64,000 nucleotides of DNA from Bradyrhizobium sp. 141 (GTDB taxonomy: Bacteria > Pseudomonadota > Alphaproteobacteria > Rhizobiales > Xanthobacteraceae). Shown piece by piece: positions 34,648 through 43,185 of the stretch (positions are counted from its first letter, which is position 1; every line of letters begins with the position of its first letter). A program made the position numbers and the translations under genes. The DNA is taken from assembly GCF_023074055.1 (NCBI RefSeq), contig NZ_JADPKR010000013.1:434001-498000 (forward strand). Direction: 5' to 3'. Under the pieces are notes generated by a model that searched no databases, was not told the DNA's origin, and saw nothing but the letters and a program-made list of their open reading frames with translations.

Positions 34648-34678
34648 GCGGACCGGTGTTCAGCCGGTCCGCTTTTTT
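34648..34678 (+). terminator. Rho-independent terminator
   Basis: Perfect 9-bp stem (GCGGACCGG / CCGGTCCGC) with a 7-base loop, followed by six T. It ends the small-protein operon. The 3' end of the convergent DUF763 gene overlaps the loop. Confidence 0.92.
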
Positions 34679-35910
34679 GTCGACGCGAGGTAGCGCTCCC
34701 AGCCGAACACGGAGCGGCCGTAGAGATCCGGCGAAGCCGCGCGCTCGCCGGCGATGTAGGCCTCGACCGACGGTCCGCTCGCTGTGCGTTCCAGCCGCCG
34801 CGCCTGGTCGTCGAGGCGCTTGATCGCCTGCATCTCCTCGTCACGTCCGAGCTTCGCGTTATGGATTGCGCCCTTCAACACGCGGATGGTCTCGTCATAG
34901 ACCTTGATCGGAACGGGATAGGGATGTCGGTCCTTGCCGCCATGGGCGAGCGAGAAACGCGCGGGGTCCTTGAATCGGTAGGGCGCGCCGTGCACGACCT
35001 CCGCGACCATCGCCAGTGAGCGTACGGTGCGCGCGCCGACGCCCGGCGTCAGCAGCAGTTCCGGGAAATCGACCGGGCCCCGCTCGGCTGCTGCGGCGAG
35101 CGTGCCGTGCAGGCGGCGCGCGAACACGTCCTTGGGCCTGACATCGTGATGCCCCGGCATAATCAGGTGCGGCAGCATGGCCTGTGCTGGCTCGGGCGCG
35201 GTCCCCATGAGCCGTTCGAATTCGGAGACGATGCGATCAGGGCCGAGATCACCCAGGAGATCGAGCTGCGCGGTGCGTGAAACGTCGGCGCGATGGTCGG
35301 TGAGATTGACGATCTCGCCCTGTTGAGGCCCGTCAATCGCGCTATGCGGCGTATCGACAAAGCTCTTCAGCGCCTCGGAATGCCAGTGATAGCGTCGTGC
35401 CTGCCGCTTGTCGCCGTTCATGCCCTGCTGCACCACCGTCCATTTGCCGTCGGCGGTGACGAAGAAGCCGTGCAAATATAGGTCAAAGCCGTCCTGCACG
35501 GCTGCGCTGTCGACCTTCGCCACCAGGCGGCTAGCGCGGGTCAGCTTTGCGCCGTCGAATCCAACGCGGTCGCCGAGTTGCATCAACTCATCCGGCGTCT
35601 TGCGCGAATGCTGGCCGCGGCCGCCGCAGACATAGATTCCGAGCTCGTCCTGAAGTGGCCCGAGCCCGCGCTTCAGTGCGCCGATCACGGAGGTCGTGAT
35701 GCCCGAGGAGTGCCAGTCCATTCCCATGACCGCGCCGAATGACTGGAACCAGAACGGATGGGACAGCCGCTGGAGGAACGCATCGCGGCCATAATGATGC
35801 ACAATCGCCTGCGTGACGATCGACCCGAGCGAGGCCATGCGGCTTGCCAGCCACGGCGGAACCCGTCCGGTGTGCAAGGGAAGATCGGCGCTGCCGCTAC
35901 GTCGAGTCAT
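34660..35910 (-). CDS. DUF763 family protein (putative nuclease)
   Basis: 416-residue protein of the DUF763 family. Conserved blocks: SADLPLHTGRVPPWLASRMA at the N-terminus, QSFGAVMGMDWHSSGITTSVIGALK (56-80), YVCGGRGQHSRKTP and HPYPVPIKVYDETI. A helix-hairpin-helix-like LLTPGVGARTVRSLAMVAEVVHG (about 286-308) suggests DNA contact. The family is often described as nuclease-like, but activity is not established as far as I know. Single-gene unit. Confidence 0.85.
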   Translation of the reverse strand: MTRRSGSADLPLHTGRVPPWLASRMASLGSIVTQAIVHHYGRDAFLQRLSHPFWFQSFGAVMGMDWHSSGITTSVIGALKRGLGPLQDELGIYVCGGRGQHSRKTPDELMQLGDRVGFDGAKLTRASRLVAKVDSAAVQDGFDLYLHGFFVTADGKWTVVQQGMNGDKRQARRYHWHSEALKSFVDTPHSAIDGPQQGEIVNLTDHRADVSRTAQLDLLGDLGPDRIVSEFERLMGTAPEPAQAMLPHLIMPGHHDVRPKDVFARRLHGTLAAAAERGPVDFPELLLTPGVGARTVRSLAMVAEVVHGAPYRFKDPARFSLAHGGKDRHPYPVPIKVYDETIRVLKGAIHNAKLGRDEEMQAIKRLDDQARRLERTASGPSVEAYIAGERAASPDLYGRSVFGWERYLASTKKRTG

Positions 35911-36037
35911 GAGCGCCCCAAACTAGCTCAGTTCGGCAACGGTTGCACCTGTGGAATGCTGCGTTGCACAGGGCGGGGGAGCGAAGCCGGCCGAGAGGCG
36001 TTGAGCCGGCTACGCGAATGCAAGGACGGGGACAGCA

Positions 36038-37183
36038 ATGAATTGGCGGGCCCTCATGGCCGACATCGACAGGATGTTCGGCTGGATACCGTCGTGGTTT
36101 GTCGGCCTCAGCCTGGTGCTCGGCGCGATCCTGCTGGCCCTTGCCCTCCATCGGCTTGCGGCCTGGTTTCTCAATCGCGCCTTCGGAACTCGTCTCCCGC
36201 TCTTGAGCGTGTTCATCGAGCGCACGACGGGCCCAGCTCAGTTGGCGCTGTGTCTTGGCGCGGTCGCATTGGTCCTGCCGCTCGCGCCGCTCGACGACAC
36301 GATCCGCACGCCGCTGATGCGCCTGTTCGTGGTGGCTGTCATCGCGCTGATCGGCTGGATCTCGATCAGGATCGTCGACATGAGTGCGGCGCGCTATCTG
36401 CAGAACTTTCGCGACGTCACCGAGAATTTCGTCGCCCGCAAGCACGTCACGCAGGTTCGCGTGTTCAAGCGCGTCACTGACACCATCATCGTCATCATCA
36501 CGGTCTCGACCGCACTGATGACGTTCGACTCGGTCCGGCAATACGGCGTCAGCCTATTCGCCTCCGCCGGCGCGGCCGGTATCATCGTCGGTCTTGCCGC
36601 GCGGCCGCTGCTGAGCAATCTGATCGCGGGCTTGCAGATCGCGATCACCCAGCCGATCCGCATCGAGGACGCGGTGATCATCGAGAACGAGTGGGGATGG
36701 GTCGAGGATATCGCCGCGACCTATGTCGTGATCCGGCTGTGGGACTGGCGCCGCATGGTGGTGCCGCTCTCCTATTTCATCGAAAAACCGTTCCAGAACT
36801 GGACTCGCGACACTGCATCCCTGATCGGTGTGATCGCGCTTCATGTCGATTATCGTGCCGACGTGGCGCGCATCAGGCGCTGGCTGGAGGAGGCGGTGAA
36901 GGACTCCAAGCTCTGGGATGGCGCCGTGGTCAATCTCCAGGTGATCGATGCGGATGCACGCACCATCGAGCTTCGCGCGCTGGTCAGCGCGCGCAACGCG
37001 CCGCAATCCTGGGACCTGCGCTGCGAGATCCGGGAAAAGCTGGTGGCCTTCATCCGCGACGAGATGCCGGAAGCCTTGCCGCGCGAGCGGGCGATCCTGA
37101 TCCCGTCGGGCGGAGGCGATGATGCCGACTTCATGCGAGGCCCGGCGCCGCCGGAGAAAATGCGGGCGAGTGCACGTAACTGA
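36038..37183 (+). CDS. MscS-type mechanosensitive channel
   Basis: 381-residue membrane protein. Three to four N-terminal helices (about 20-40, 68-88, 95-115, 155-175) lead into the MscS pore region GAAGIIVGLAARPLLSNLIAGLQIAITQPIRIED (178-211). The cytoplasmic beta domain follows (VIENEWGWVEDIAATYVVIRLWDWRRMVVP). Such channels release solutes under hypo-osmotic shock. GGGGA precedes the ATG. Confidence 0.9.
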   Translation: MNWRALMADIDRMFGWIPSWFVGLSLVLGAILLALALHRLAAWFLNRAFGTRLPLLSVFIERTTGPAQLALCLGAVALVLPLAPLDDTIRTPLMRLFVVAVIALIGWISIRIVDMSAARYLQNFRDVTENFVARKHVTQVRVFKRVTDTIIVIITVSTALMTFDSVRQYGVSLFASAGAAGIIVGLAARPLLSNLIAGLQIAITQPIRIEDAVIIENEWGWVEDIAATYVVIRLWDWRRMVVPLSYFIEKPFQNWTRDTASLIGVIALHVDYRADVARIRRWLEEAVKDSKLWDGAVVNLQVIDADARTIELRALVSARNAPQSWDLRCEIREKLVAFIRDEMPEALPRERAILIPSGGGDDADFMRGPAPPEKMRASARN

Positions 37184-37206
37184 CCGCGGCGTGCATCTGA
37201 AGAACC

Positions 37207-38187
37207 TCACTGCGCGCGGATGTTGGCCGCCTTCAGCACCGGCTCCCATTTGGTCGCCTCGGCGCGCATATGGGCGTCAAAGTCTTTGGCGGAGGAGCCG
37301 ACCGGGGTTGCGCCGATCTTGCCGAGCGTCGACAGCACATTCGCATCCTGCAGCGCTGCCTTGAGATCGGTCTCGAGCTTTGCCACGATCTCGGGCGGCA
37401 TCTTTGCCGGGCCGAGGACGCCCCACCAGACCGAGACGTCATAGCCGGATACGCCCGCTTCCGCGATCGTCGGAACGTTGGCCAGCGCTTTGGAGCGCTC
37501 GGCCGAGGTCACGGCGAGCGCACGCACCGGGCCGCCTTCGAGTTGGCCGATCGCTTCGGCGAGCGGATTGATGCTGAGCGGGATCTCGCCGGCGATCACC
37601 GCGGTCAGCGCCGGCGCGCCGCCCTTGTAGGGGATCGCGACGATCTTGGTGCCGGACATATATTTGAGCAACTCGCCAGCCAGATGCGCCGAGGTGCCGT
37701 TGCCTGACATGCCGTAGGAGAGCTTGTCCGGCTCCTTCTTCGCAGCAGCCAGGAGATCGCCGAGTGTCTTGTAGGGACTGTCCTTGGCCACGACGATCGC
37801 GAGCGGCGAGGAAGCGACCTCGGTGATTGCCGTGAAGTCCTTGAATGTGTCGTAAGGCACGCTCGGATAGATGAACTGGTTGAGGGGATGGCCGCTCGCG
37901 ACCAGGATCAAAGTGTAGCCGTCGGGCGCGGCCTGCGTCAGCGCCTGCGAGGCGACGATGCCGCCGGCGCCGGGACGATTGTCGACCACCGGCTGCTGGC
38001 CCCAGGTCTTGGCCAGTGCCTGGCCCAGCGTGCGCGCGAGCACATCGACCGCGCCGCCGGCCGCGTAAGGCACCAGGATGTGAACCGGCTTGCTCGGATA
38101 ATTGTCGGCCGCCTGAGCGGCGCCGCCGGCCAGCAGCAGACCGGCACCCAGTATCAGACCGCCAATTCTCTTGTTCAAACCCAGCAT
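37207..38187 (-). CDS. TTT-family (Bug) solute-binding protein
   Basis: 326-residue periplasmic binding protein of the tripartite tricarboxylate transporter family. The signal peptide ends AAQA (about 28). The family blocks are YPSKPVHILVPYAAGGAVDVLART, VVDNRPGAGGIVAS, and YKGGAPALTAVIAGEI. Relatives bind aromatic or small dicarboxylates such as terephthalate and protocatechuate. No TctA/TctB membrane genes are adjacent, so it is an orphan. Divergent from tetR and the LigI-GalB-LigK operon, which suggests it captures that pathway's substrate. An AAGGAG lies about 11 bp before the ATG at 38187. Confidence 0.88.
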   Translation of the reverse strand: MLGLNKRIGGLILGAGLLLAGGAAQAADNYPSKPVHILVPYAAGGAVDVLARTLGQALAKTWGQQPVVDNRPGAGGIVASQALTQAAPDGYTLILVASGHPLNQFIYPSVPYDTFKDFTAITEVASSPLAIVVAKDSPYKTLGDLLAAAKKEPDKLSYGMSGNGTSAHLAGELLKYMSGTKIVAIPYKGGAPALTAVIAGEIPLSINPLAEAIGQLEGGPVRALAVTSAERSKALANVPTIAEAGVSGYDVSVWWGVLGPAKMPPEIVAKLETDLKAALQDANVLSTLGKIGATPVGSSAKDFDAHMRAEATKWEPVLKAANIRAQ

Positions 38188-38265
38188 TTTCCCAGCACTC
38201 CTTGCGGGCGTTCGCGTCCTGGCGTCGGTCTTTCGAGCCGTCCGAAACGCCGCCCATGGTTTTTG

Positions 38266-38300
38266 TTGACGAGACCTGATCTTTTGTACGATAGTACAAA
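38266..38300 (+). promoter_or_regulatory. tetR promoter with palindromic operator
   Basis: TTGACG at 38266-38271, then a perfect inverted repeat TTTGTAC-GATA-GTACAAA (38283-38300) over the -10 region, ending 4 bp before the tetR ATG. It matches the dioxygenase promoter (14683-14719) in 33 of 38 positions with identical spacing. Autorepression by TetR is the simplest reading. Confidence 0.78.
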
Positions 38301-38304
38301 TCAC

Positions 38305-39015
38305 ATGGTACGCAAGTCCACCAGCAAGGAAATGGCCCGCAAGCCGAACATGCGCGAGGCGATCCTCGCCGTGGCCGAGGAGCTGTTCGCGACCAACGGC
38401 TTCAATGCCGTCTCGGTGCGCGACATCGCGCACGCCGCCGGGGCCAATCCCGGCAGCGTGACCTATCATTTCAAGACCAAGGACGGTCTGCTGCTGGAGA
38501 TCTACCGGCGCCATTGCGGGCCGATGAACCTGCGCCGTTCGGAGCTGCTCGCTGCCGCCAGGCGCGTGCGCGATCTCCAGGACCGGCTGGAGGCGATCGT
38601 GCGTGCCTATGTGGTCCCGGCCTTCACCTCGGGAAGTGATCTCGCCGGCGGCGGGGCGCGGTTCACGCGGCTGCGCGCCGTGATGTCGGCCGAAGGCAAC
38701 GAGGTCGCGCGAAAAATCATCGCGCAGACATTCGACGACACCAGCCACGCCTTTATCGATGCGATCCACGAGAGCCTGCCGCATATCCCGCGCACCGATA
38801 TCGTCTGGCGCAGCCACTTCCTGCTCGGCGCGCTCTATTATTCGCTGGTGACGCCGGACCGCGTCTCGCGCCTGTCGCGCGGCGAGGCCGACGGCGGCGA
38901 TGCCGCCAGCGCGATCGAGCAACTGGTGCAGGCCACCGGTGCCGCATTCCAGGCGCCGCCGCTCGATCATGCCGCGCCGGCGCGGCGGCGGCCGGTCGTC
39001 AGCAGCAAGTCTTGA
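38305..39015 (+). CDS. TetR-family regulator of the aromatic pathway
   Basis: 236-residue repressor. The N-terminal helix-turn-helix is typical: AILAVAEELFATNGFNAVSVRDIAHAAGANPGSVTYHFKTKDGLL (about 19-63). A ligand-binding helical domain and a disordered Arg/Pro-rich tail follow. The first ATG (38305) is only 4 bp from the operator, so a transcript starting near 38300 would be leaderless; ATGs at 38332 and 38350 are alternatives. It heads the operon with the LigI-, GalB- and LigK-like genes and probably controls itself, the divergent binding protein and the dioxygenase at 14.8 kb. Confidence 0.88.
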   Translation: MVRKSTSKEMARKPNMREAILAVAEELFATNGFNAVSVRDIAHAAGANPGSVTYHFKTKDGLLLEIYRRHCGPMNLRRSELLAAARRVRDLQDRLEAIVRAYVVPAFTSGSDLAGGGARFTRLRAVMSAEGNEVARKIIAQTFDDTSHAFIDAIHESLPHIPRTDIVWRSHFLLGALYYSLVTPDRVSRLSRGEADGGDAASAIEQLVQATGAAFQAPPLDHAAPARRRPVVSSKS

Positions 39016-39044
39016 ACGAGCGTCTCGCTTCGGCGGTTCACCTG

Positions 39045-39926
39045 ATGACGATGATGTACATTCCGACCATTCCGCCGCCCGATGCGAATACGCGCACGCC
39101 GAAATTCACGCTCCCGAAGCTGTCGTGTGATGCGCATTGCCACATCTTCGGTCCCGGCGCGAAGTACCCTTACGCGCCCGGTCGCTCCTACACGCCCCCG
39201 GATGCCCCGCTGGAGGATTTCCGCGCGCTGCATGCCAAGCTCGGTGTCGAGCGCGCCGTCATCGTCAATGCCAGCGTGCACGGCACCGACAACACGGTGG
39301 CGCTCGATGCCATCGCGCAGAGCAACGGCGCCTACCGGGCCGTTGCCAATATCGACGACACCATCACCGAGCGCGGTCTTCGCGTGCTGCACGAGGGTGG
39401 CTTTCGTGGTTGCCGCTTCAATTTCGTCCGCCATCTTGGCGGCGTGCCTGACAAGGGTGTGTTCGATCGCGTCATCGCCATGGTGGCGCCGCTCGGCTGG
39501 CATATCGATCTGCATTTCGACGCGATCGACCTGCCTGACTATGCCGACATGCTGGCAAAACTGCCGCTGAGCTACACCATCGACCATATGGGACGGGTGA
39601 AGGCGTCCGAGGGGCTCGACCAGTTCCCGTTCAGGATCCTGATCGAGCTGATGCAGCGCGACGAGAAATGCTGGGTCAAGATCTGCGGCTCGGAGCGCGT
39701 GTCCTCGCGCGGTCCGCCGTTCACCGACGCGGTGCCGTTCGCCCGCAAGATCGTCGAAACCGCCTCGGATCGCGTCATCTGGGGCACGGACTGGCCGCAT
39801 CCCAACGTCACGGCGATGCCGAATGACGGCGACCTCGTCGACCTCATTCCGCTGTTCGCGCCGGAGCCGGAGTTGCAGCAGAAGATCTTGGTCGACAATC
39901 CCGCACGCTTGTTCGAGTTCGACTGA
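39045..39926 (+). CDS. 2-pyrone-4,6-dicarboxylate lactonase-like amidohydrolase (LigI-like)
   Basis: 293-residue TIM-barrel hydrolase of the amidohydrolase_2 group. LigI opens 2-pyrone-4,6-dicarboxylate to 4-oxalomesaconate in the protocatechuate 4,5-cleavage and gallate pathways. Visible: DAHCHIFGP (His31, His33), the LigI-like YPYAPGRSYTPPDAP substrate loop, IDHMGR, and WGTDWPHPN with the catalytic Asp. The start is uncertain: ATGs at 39045, 39051 and 39054, or a TTG at 39012 overlapping tetR. The next two genes encode the following two steps. Confidence 0.82.
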   Translation: MTMMYIPTIPPPDANTRTPKFTLPKLSCDAHCHIFGPGAKYPYAPGRSYTPPDAPLEDFRALHAKLGVERAVIVNASVHGTDNTVALDAIAQSNGAYRAVANIDDTITERGLRVLHEGGFRGCRFNFVRHLGGVPDKGVFDRVIAMVAPLGWHIDLHFDAIDLPDYADMLAKLPLSYTIDHMGRVKASEGLDQFPFRILIELMQRDEKCWVKICGSERVSSRGPPFTDAVPFARKIVETASDRVIWGTDWPHPNVTAMPNDGDLVDLIPLFAPEPELQQKILVDNPARLFEFD

Positions 39927-39982
39927 TGACGTTGCTCGGCCCACAAGCTGCGTGGGATGCATACGAACGAAAGGAGTGTCCC

Positions 39983-40696
39983 ATGAAAACAGGACTTGTG
40001 ATCACAGCCCATCCCGGCGATTTCGTCTGGCGCGCCGGCGGCGCCATCGCGCTGCATGCGAAGAAGGGCTATCGCATGAAGATCGTTTGCATGTCCTTCG
40101 GCGAGCGCGGCGAAAGCCAGTTCGCCTGGAAGGAAAAGGGCGCGACGCTGGAATCGGTCAAGGCCGGCCGCAAGGACGAGGCGGAGCGGGCGGCGAAGCT
40201 TTTGGGCGCCGAGATCGAGTTCTTCGACTGCGGCGACTATCCGTTGAAGCTCACCGAAGCGCATTTCGACCGCATGGTCGACATCTACCGCGAGCTCAAC
40301 CCCAGCTTCGTGCTGACGCACGCGCTGGAAGACCCCTATAATTTCGACCATCCCAACGCGGCGCATTTCGCGCAGGAGACGCGTGTGGTCGCGCAGGCGA
40401 TGGGCCACAAGCCCGGCGCGCAGTACAAATATTCGGCGCCGCCGGTGTTTCTGTTCGAGCCGCACCAGCCCGAGCAGTGCAATTACAAGCCCGATTTGCT
40501 CCTCAAGATCGACGAGGTCTGGAAGGAGAAGTACGAGGCGTTCCAGATCCTGGCCGCGCAGAAACATCTCTGGGGCTATTACGAGCGCGTCGCGCTCAAT
40601 CGCGGCATTCAGGGCAGCCGCAACACCGGCGTGCCCATGACCTATGGCGAGGCCTATCAGCGCCTGTTTCCGACCGTCGCGGAGGAACTGGCATGA
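39983..40696 (+). CDS. galB: 4-oxalomesaconate hydratase-like PIG-L protein (GalB-like)
   Basis: 237-residue metal-dependent protein of the PIG-L/LmbE fold. Most of this fold are deacetylases with an AHPDDE motif. Here the motif is [13 protein letters not shown] (His10, Asp13), and HPNAAHF (His123, His128) supplies further ligands. The DFVWRAGG form is what I associate with GalB, which hydrates 4-oxalomesaconate to 4-carboxy-4-hydroxy-2-oxoadipate. AAGGAG lies 7 bp upstream of the ATG. The ATGA overlap with the aldolase gene supports the hydratase over a deacetylase. Confidence 0.83.
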   Translation: MKTGLVITAHPGDFVWRAGGAIALHAKKGYRMKIVCMSFGERGESQFAWKEKGATLESVKAGRKDEAERAAKLLGAEIEFFDCGDYPLKLTEAHFDRMVDIYRELNPSFVLTHALEDPYNFDHPNAAHFAQETRVVAQAMGHKPGAQYKYSAPPVFLFEPHQPEQCNYKPDLLLKIDEVWKEKYEAFQILAAQKHLWGYYERVALNRGIQGSRNTGVPMTYGEAYQRLFPTVAEELA

Positions 40697-41376
40697 AGCC
40701 GGTCGTCGTTCGCAACATTGAGCGAGCCGATCCCGCCGGCATGGCGGAATACGGCGTCTCGACCGTGCACGAGGCCTATGGGCGCGTCGGCCTGATGAAA
40801 CCTTACTTGCGGCCGGTCTGGTCGGGCGCGGCAATTGCGGGTCCTGCCGTCACCGTGCTGGCGCAGCCCGGCGACAATTGGATGATCCATGTCGCAGTCG
40901 AGCAATGCAGGAAGGGTGACATCCTCGTCGTCGGTTGCACCACCGACAATACCGACGGCATGTTCGGCGAACTGCTGGCGACCTCGCTGCAGGCGCGCGG
41001 CGTGCAGGGTCTGATCATCGACGCCGGCTGCCGCGACGTCAAAGCGCTGCACGAGATGAAGTTTCCGGTTTGGTCGCGCGCGGTCTCCGCCAAGGGCACG
41101 GTCAAGGCGACGCTCGGCTCGGTCAACATTCCCGTCGTCTGCGCCGGCGTCAATGTCGATCCCGGCGACATCGTCGTGGCCGATGACGATGGCGTCGTCG
41201 TGGTGCCCAAGCGCTATGCCGCCGAGGTCGCCGAGAAGGCGAAGAAGCGCAACGCGGACGAAGGCGGCAAGCGCAAGCGGCTTGCCTCTGGCGAGCTGGG
41301 TCTCGACATGTACAGCATGCGCGAGGCGCTGGCGAAGGCGGGTCTCGTCTATGCCGACAACGCCGAGGACGTCTAA
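40693..41376 (+). CDS. ligK: 4-carboxy-4-hydroxy-2-oxoadipate aldolase (LigK/GalC)
   Basis: 227-residue RraA-fold aldolase that splits 4-carboxy-4-hydroxy-2-oxoadipate into pyruvate and oxaloacetate, and also decarboxylates oxaloacetate. The family core is [20 protein letters not shown] followed by CRDV (about 96-119), with the metal-binding Asp and the substrate Arg. The C-terminal [17 protein letters not shown] is typical of the LigK/GalC branch. Overlaps galB by 4 bp. Confidence 0.88.
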   Translation: MKPVVVRNIERADPAGMAEYGVSTVHEAYGRVGLMKPYLRPVWSGAAIAGPAVTVLAQPGDNWMIHVAVEQCRKGDILVVGCTTDNTDGMFGELLATSLQARGVQGLIIDAGCRDVKALHEMKFPVWSRAVSAKGTVKATLGSVNIPVVCAGVNVDPGDIVVADDDGVVVVPKRYAAEVAEKAKKRNADEGGKRKRLASGELGLDMYSMREALAKAGLVYADNAEDV

Positions 41377-41397
41377 GGCAACGGTGGGAGTGGGCGG

Positions 41398-42267
41398 ATG
41401 AATCGCGTCAAGCTAAAGGCCGTGCTCGGCAGTCACCCCCACGTCCAGGCTGTGAAGAGTGGCGAGCTCCGCTCCGAACTCTTCGATCTCGACTTCGTCG
41501 AGCACACGCCCACCAACACCGCGTTCAAGCCGATGGTGCGGGAGCAGGCCTTCGACGTCTGCGAGATGGCGATCGTCACCTATCTGATGGCGAAGGCGCA
41601 TGGCAAGCCGCTGGTGCTGTTGCCGGCGACCATGCTTGGCCGTTTCCAGCATTCCTATGCGCTCTACAATCCTGCACGGGGATTGCTCGGACCGTCCGAT
41701 CTCGAAGGCAAGCGCGTCGGTATCCGCTCGTTCACGACGACGACAGGCGCCTGGATCAGGGGCATTCTCGCCAACGACTACGGCGTCAATCTCGACAAGA
41801 TCCGCTGGATCACCTTCGAGGATCCGCATGTCGCCGAATATGTCGACACCACCGAGCGAGCGCCGAAAGACAAGAAGATCCTGCAGATGCTGCTCGACGG
41901 CGAGCTTGACGCTGTCCTCGGCGAGGCCTCCAACGATCCGAATCTGAAGCTGCTCTTCCCCGATCCGGCCGCGGAGGCCGCGAAATGGTACGGCCGCCGC
42001 GGTGTCGTGCCGGTCAACCATCTCGTGGTCGTGACTGAGAAATTCGCGAAATCGCGCCCCGACGCGGTCGCGGGCGTCTATGATCTGCTCAAGCGCAACA
42101 AAGAGCAGATGGGGCCTGCGGCCTCGCCGGATCTCGTCCCGTTCGGGGTAGAGGCAAACAGGAAGCCGCTCGAACTGATCGTCGACTACGCATTCCAGCA
42201 GGCGCTGATCCCGCGCCGCTATGCGGTCGAGGAGCTGTTCGACGAAACGACGCGGGGATTGAACTGA
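41398..42267 (+). CDS. Binding-protein-fold protein resembling 4,5-dihydroxyphthalate decarboxylase
   Basis: 289-residue protein without a signal peptide, built on a periplasmic-binding-protein fold (FEVCEMA-like FDVCEMAIVTYLMAKAHGK at about 50-68; LEGKRVGIRSFTTTTGAWIRGIL; DGELDAVLGE). This resembles cytoplasmic 4,5-dihydroxyphthalate decarboxylase, which converts 4,5-dihydroxyphthalate to protocatechuate. The absence of a signal peptide argues for an enzyme rather than a transporter subunit. In this operon it could feed a ring-cleavage substrate. Substrate not proven. Confidence 0.65.
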   Translation: MNRVKLKAVLGSHPHVQAVKSGELRSELFDLDFVEHTPTNTAFKPMVREQAFDVCEMAIVTYLMAKAHGKPLVLLPATMLGRFQHSYALYNPARGLLGPSDLEGKRVGIRSFTTTTGAWIRGILANDYGVNLDKIRWITFEDPHVAEYVDTTERAPKDKKILQMLLDGELDAVLGEASNDPNLKLLFPDPAAEAAKWYGRRGVVPVNHLVVVTEKFAKSRPDAVAGVYDLLKRNKEQMGPAASPDLVPFGVEANRKPLELIVDYAFQQALIPRRYAVEELFDETTRGLN

Positions 42268-43169
42268 TGGCGGATCCGAAGCGATGGCAGATCGGGCTGG
42301 AGGTCGGCCGGATTTTGGCCGAGGATTTGCGCCAGCAGGACATCAAAGTCGCGGCCTATGATATCAAGCTCGGAAGCGAGCAGGGCGCACCGCTGAAGGA
42401 GCATGCGGCGAAATTCGGCGTGACGCTCGCAGCCTCTCATGCCGAGTTGGCCGCGAAATGCGATTTCATCATCTCCGCGGTCACCGCCAGCCAGGCTGTG
42501 CCGGTGGCGAAGGCCTGTGCGGCTGCGATCAACCAGGGCACCTGGTTCCTCGACTTCAACTCGGCATCGCCCGGCGCCAAGCAGCGCGCGGCGGCAGTGA
42601 TCGATGGCGGAGGCGGGCGCTATGTCGAGGGTGCGGTGATGACCTCGGTGCCGCCTTATCGCATCAAGGTGCCGCTGCTGCTCGGCGGTCCCGGCGCGAG
42701 GGAGCTGGAGCCGCTCCTGAACGCGATCGGCTTTGCGGCGAAGGTTGCGAGCGACAAGCTCGGCGTGGCCTCAGCGGTGAAGATGTGCCGCAGCACCATG
42801 ATCAAGGGTCTGGAGGCGATGGTCATCGAGAGCTTCACCACCGCGCGCGCCTATGGGGTCGAGGATGCGGTGCTGGCCTCGCTCGCGGAGACGTTCCCTG
42901 CCATCAATTGGGAGGAGCAGGGCGCTTATTGTTTCCAGCGCGTGATCGAGCACGGTCGCCGCCGTGCCGAGGAAGTGCGTGAGGTCGCCGAGACCGTGCG
43001 CGAGGCCGGGCTGACGCCATGGTCCGCGGAGGGCACCGCCGAGCGTCAGGCATGGGTCGCCGATCTTGCCGATGAAGGGCTGTTTGGCGCCAGGGGCACC
43101 AAGGAGTTCGCTCGCAGCGATGATTGGCGGACCGAGGCAGACCGGATACTGGCGAAGATCAAGCGCTGA
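42267..43169 (+). CDS. DUF1932 NAD(P)-dependent dehydrogenase with shortened Rossmann loop
   Basis: 300-residue protein of the 6-phosphogluconate/3-hydroxyisobutyrate dehydrogenase superfamily, DUF1932 branch. The C-terminal half (ASDKLGVASAVKMCRSTMIKGLEAMVIESF; SLAETFPAINWE) is normal. The N-terminus reads WQIGLEVGRILAEDL. Relatives usually have a GxGxxG loop of the form IGLIGLGEVGRIL, so about four residues and one or two glycines appear to be missing in frame. The start is fixed by a one-base overlap with the preceding stop. It may oxidise or reduce an intermediate of the LigI-GalB-LigK pathway, if it is still active. Confidence 0.75.
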   Translation: MADPKRWQIGLEVGRILAEDLRQQDIKVAAYDIKLGSEQGAPLKEHAAKFGVTLAASHAELAAKCDFIISAVTASQAVPVAKACAAAINQGTWFLDFNSASPGAKQRAAAVIDGGGGRYVEGAVMTSVPPYRIKVPLLLGGPGARELEPLLNAIGFAAKVASDKLGVASAVKMCRSTMIKGLEAMVIESFTTARAYGVEDAVLASLAETFPAINWEEQGAYCFQRVIEHGRRRAEEVREVAETVREAGLTPWSAEGTAERQAWVADLADEGLFGARGTKEFARSDDWRTEADRILAKIKR

Positions 43170-43185
43170 CGTCGAACGCGTGCGT

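Noticed and set aside
37888..39015. Longer 375-codon frame for the TetR protein
   Set aside because: It would run through the promoter and operator and into the divergent binding-protein gene; the helix-turn-helix begins right after the ATG at 38305.
39983..40696. Reading as a GlcNAc-type PIG-L deacetylase
   Set aside because: The metal motif is [12 protein letters not shown] rather than AHPDDE, and the gene overlaps the LigK/GalC aldolase, as expected for GalB.
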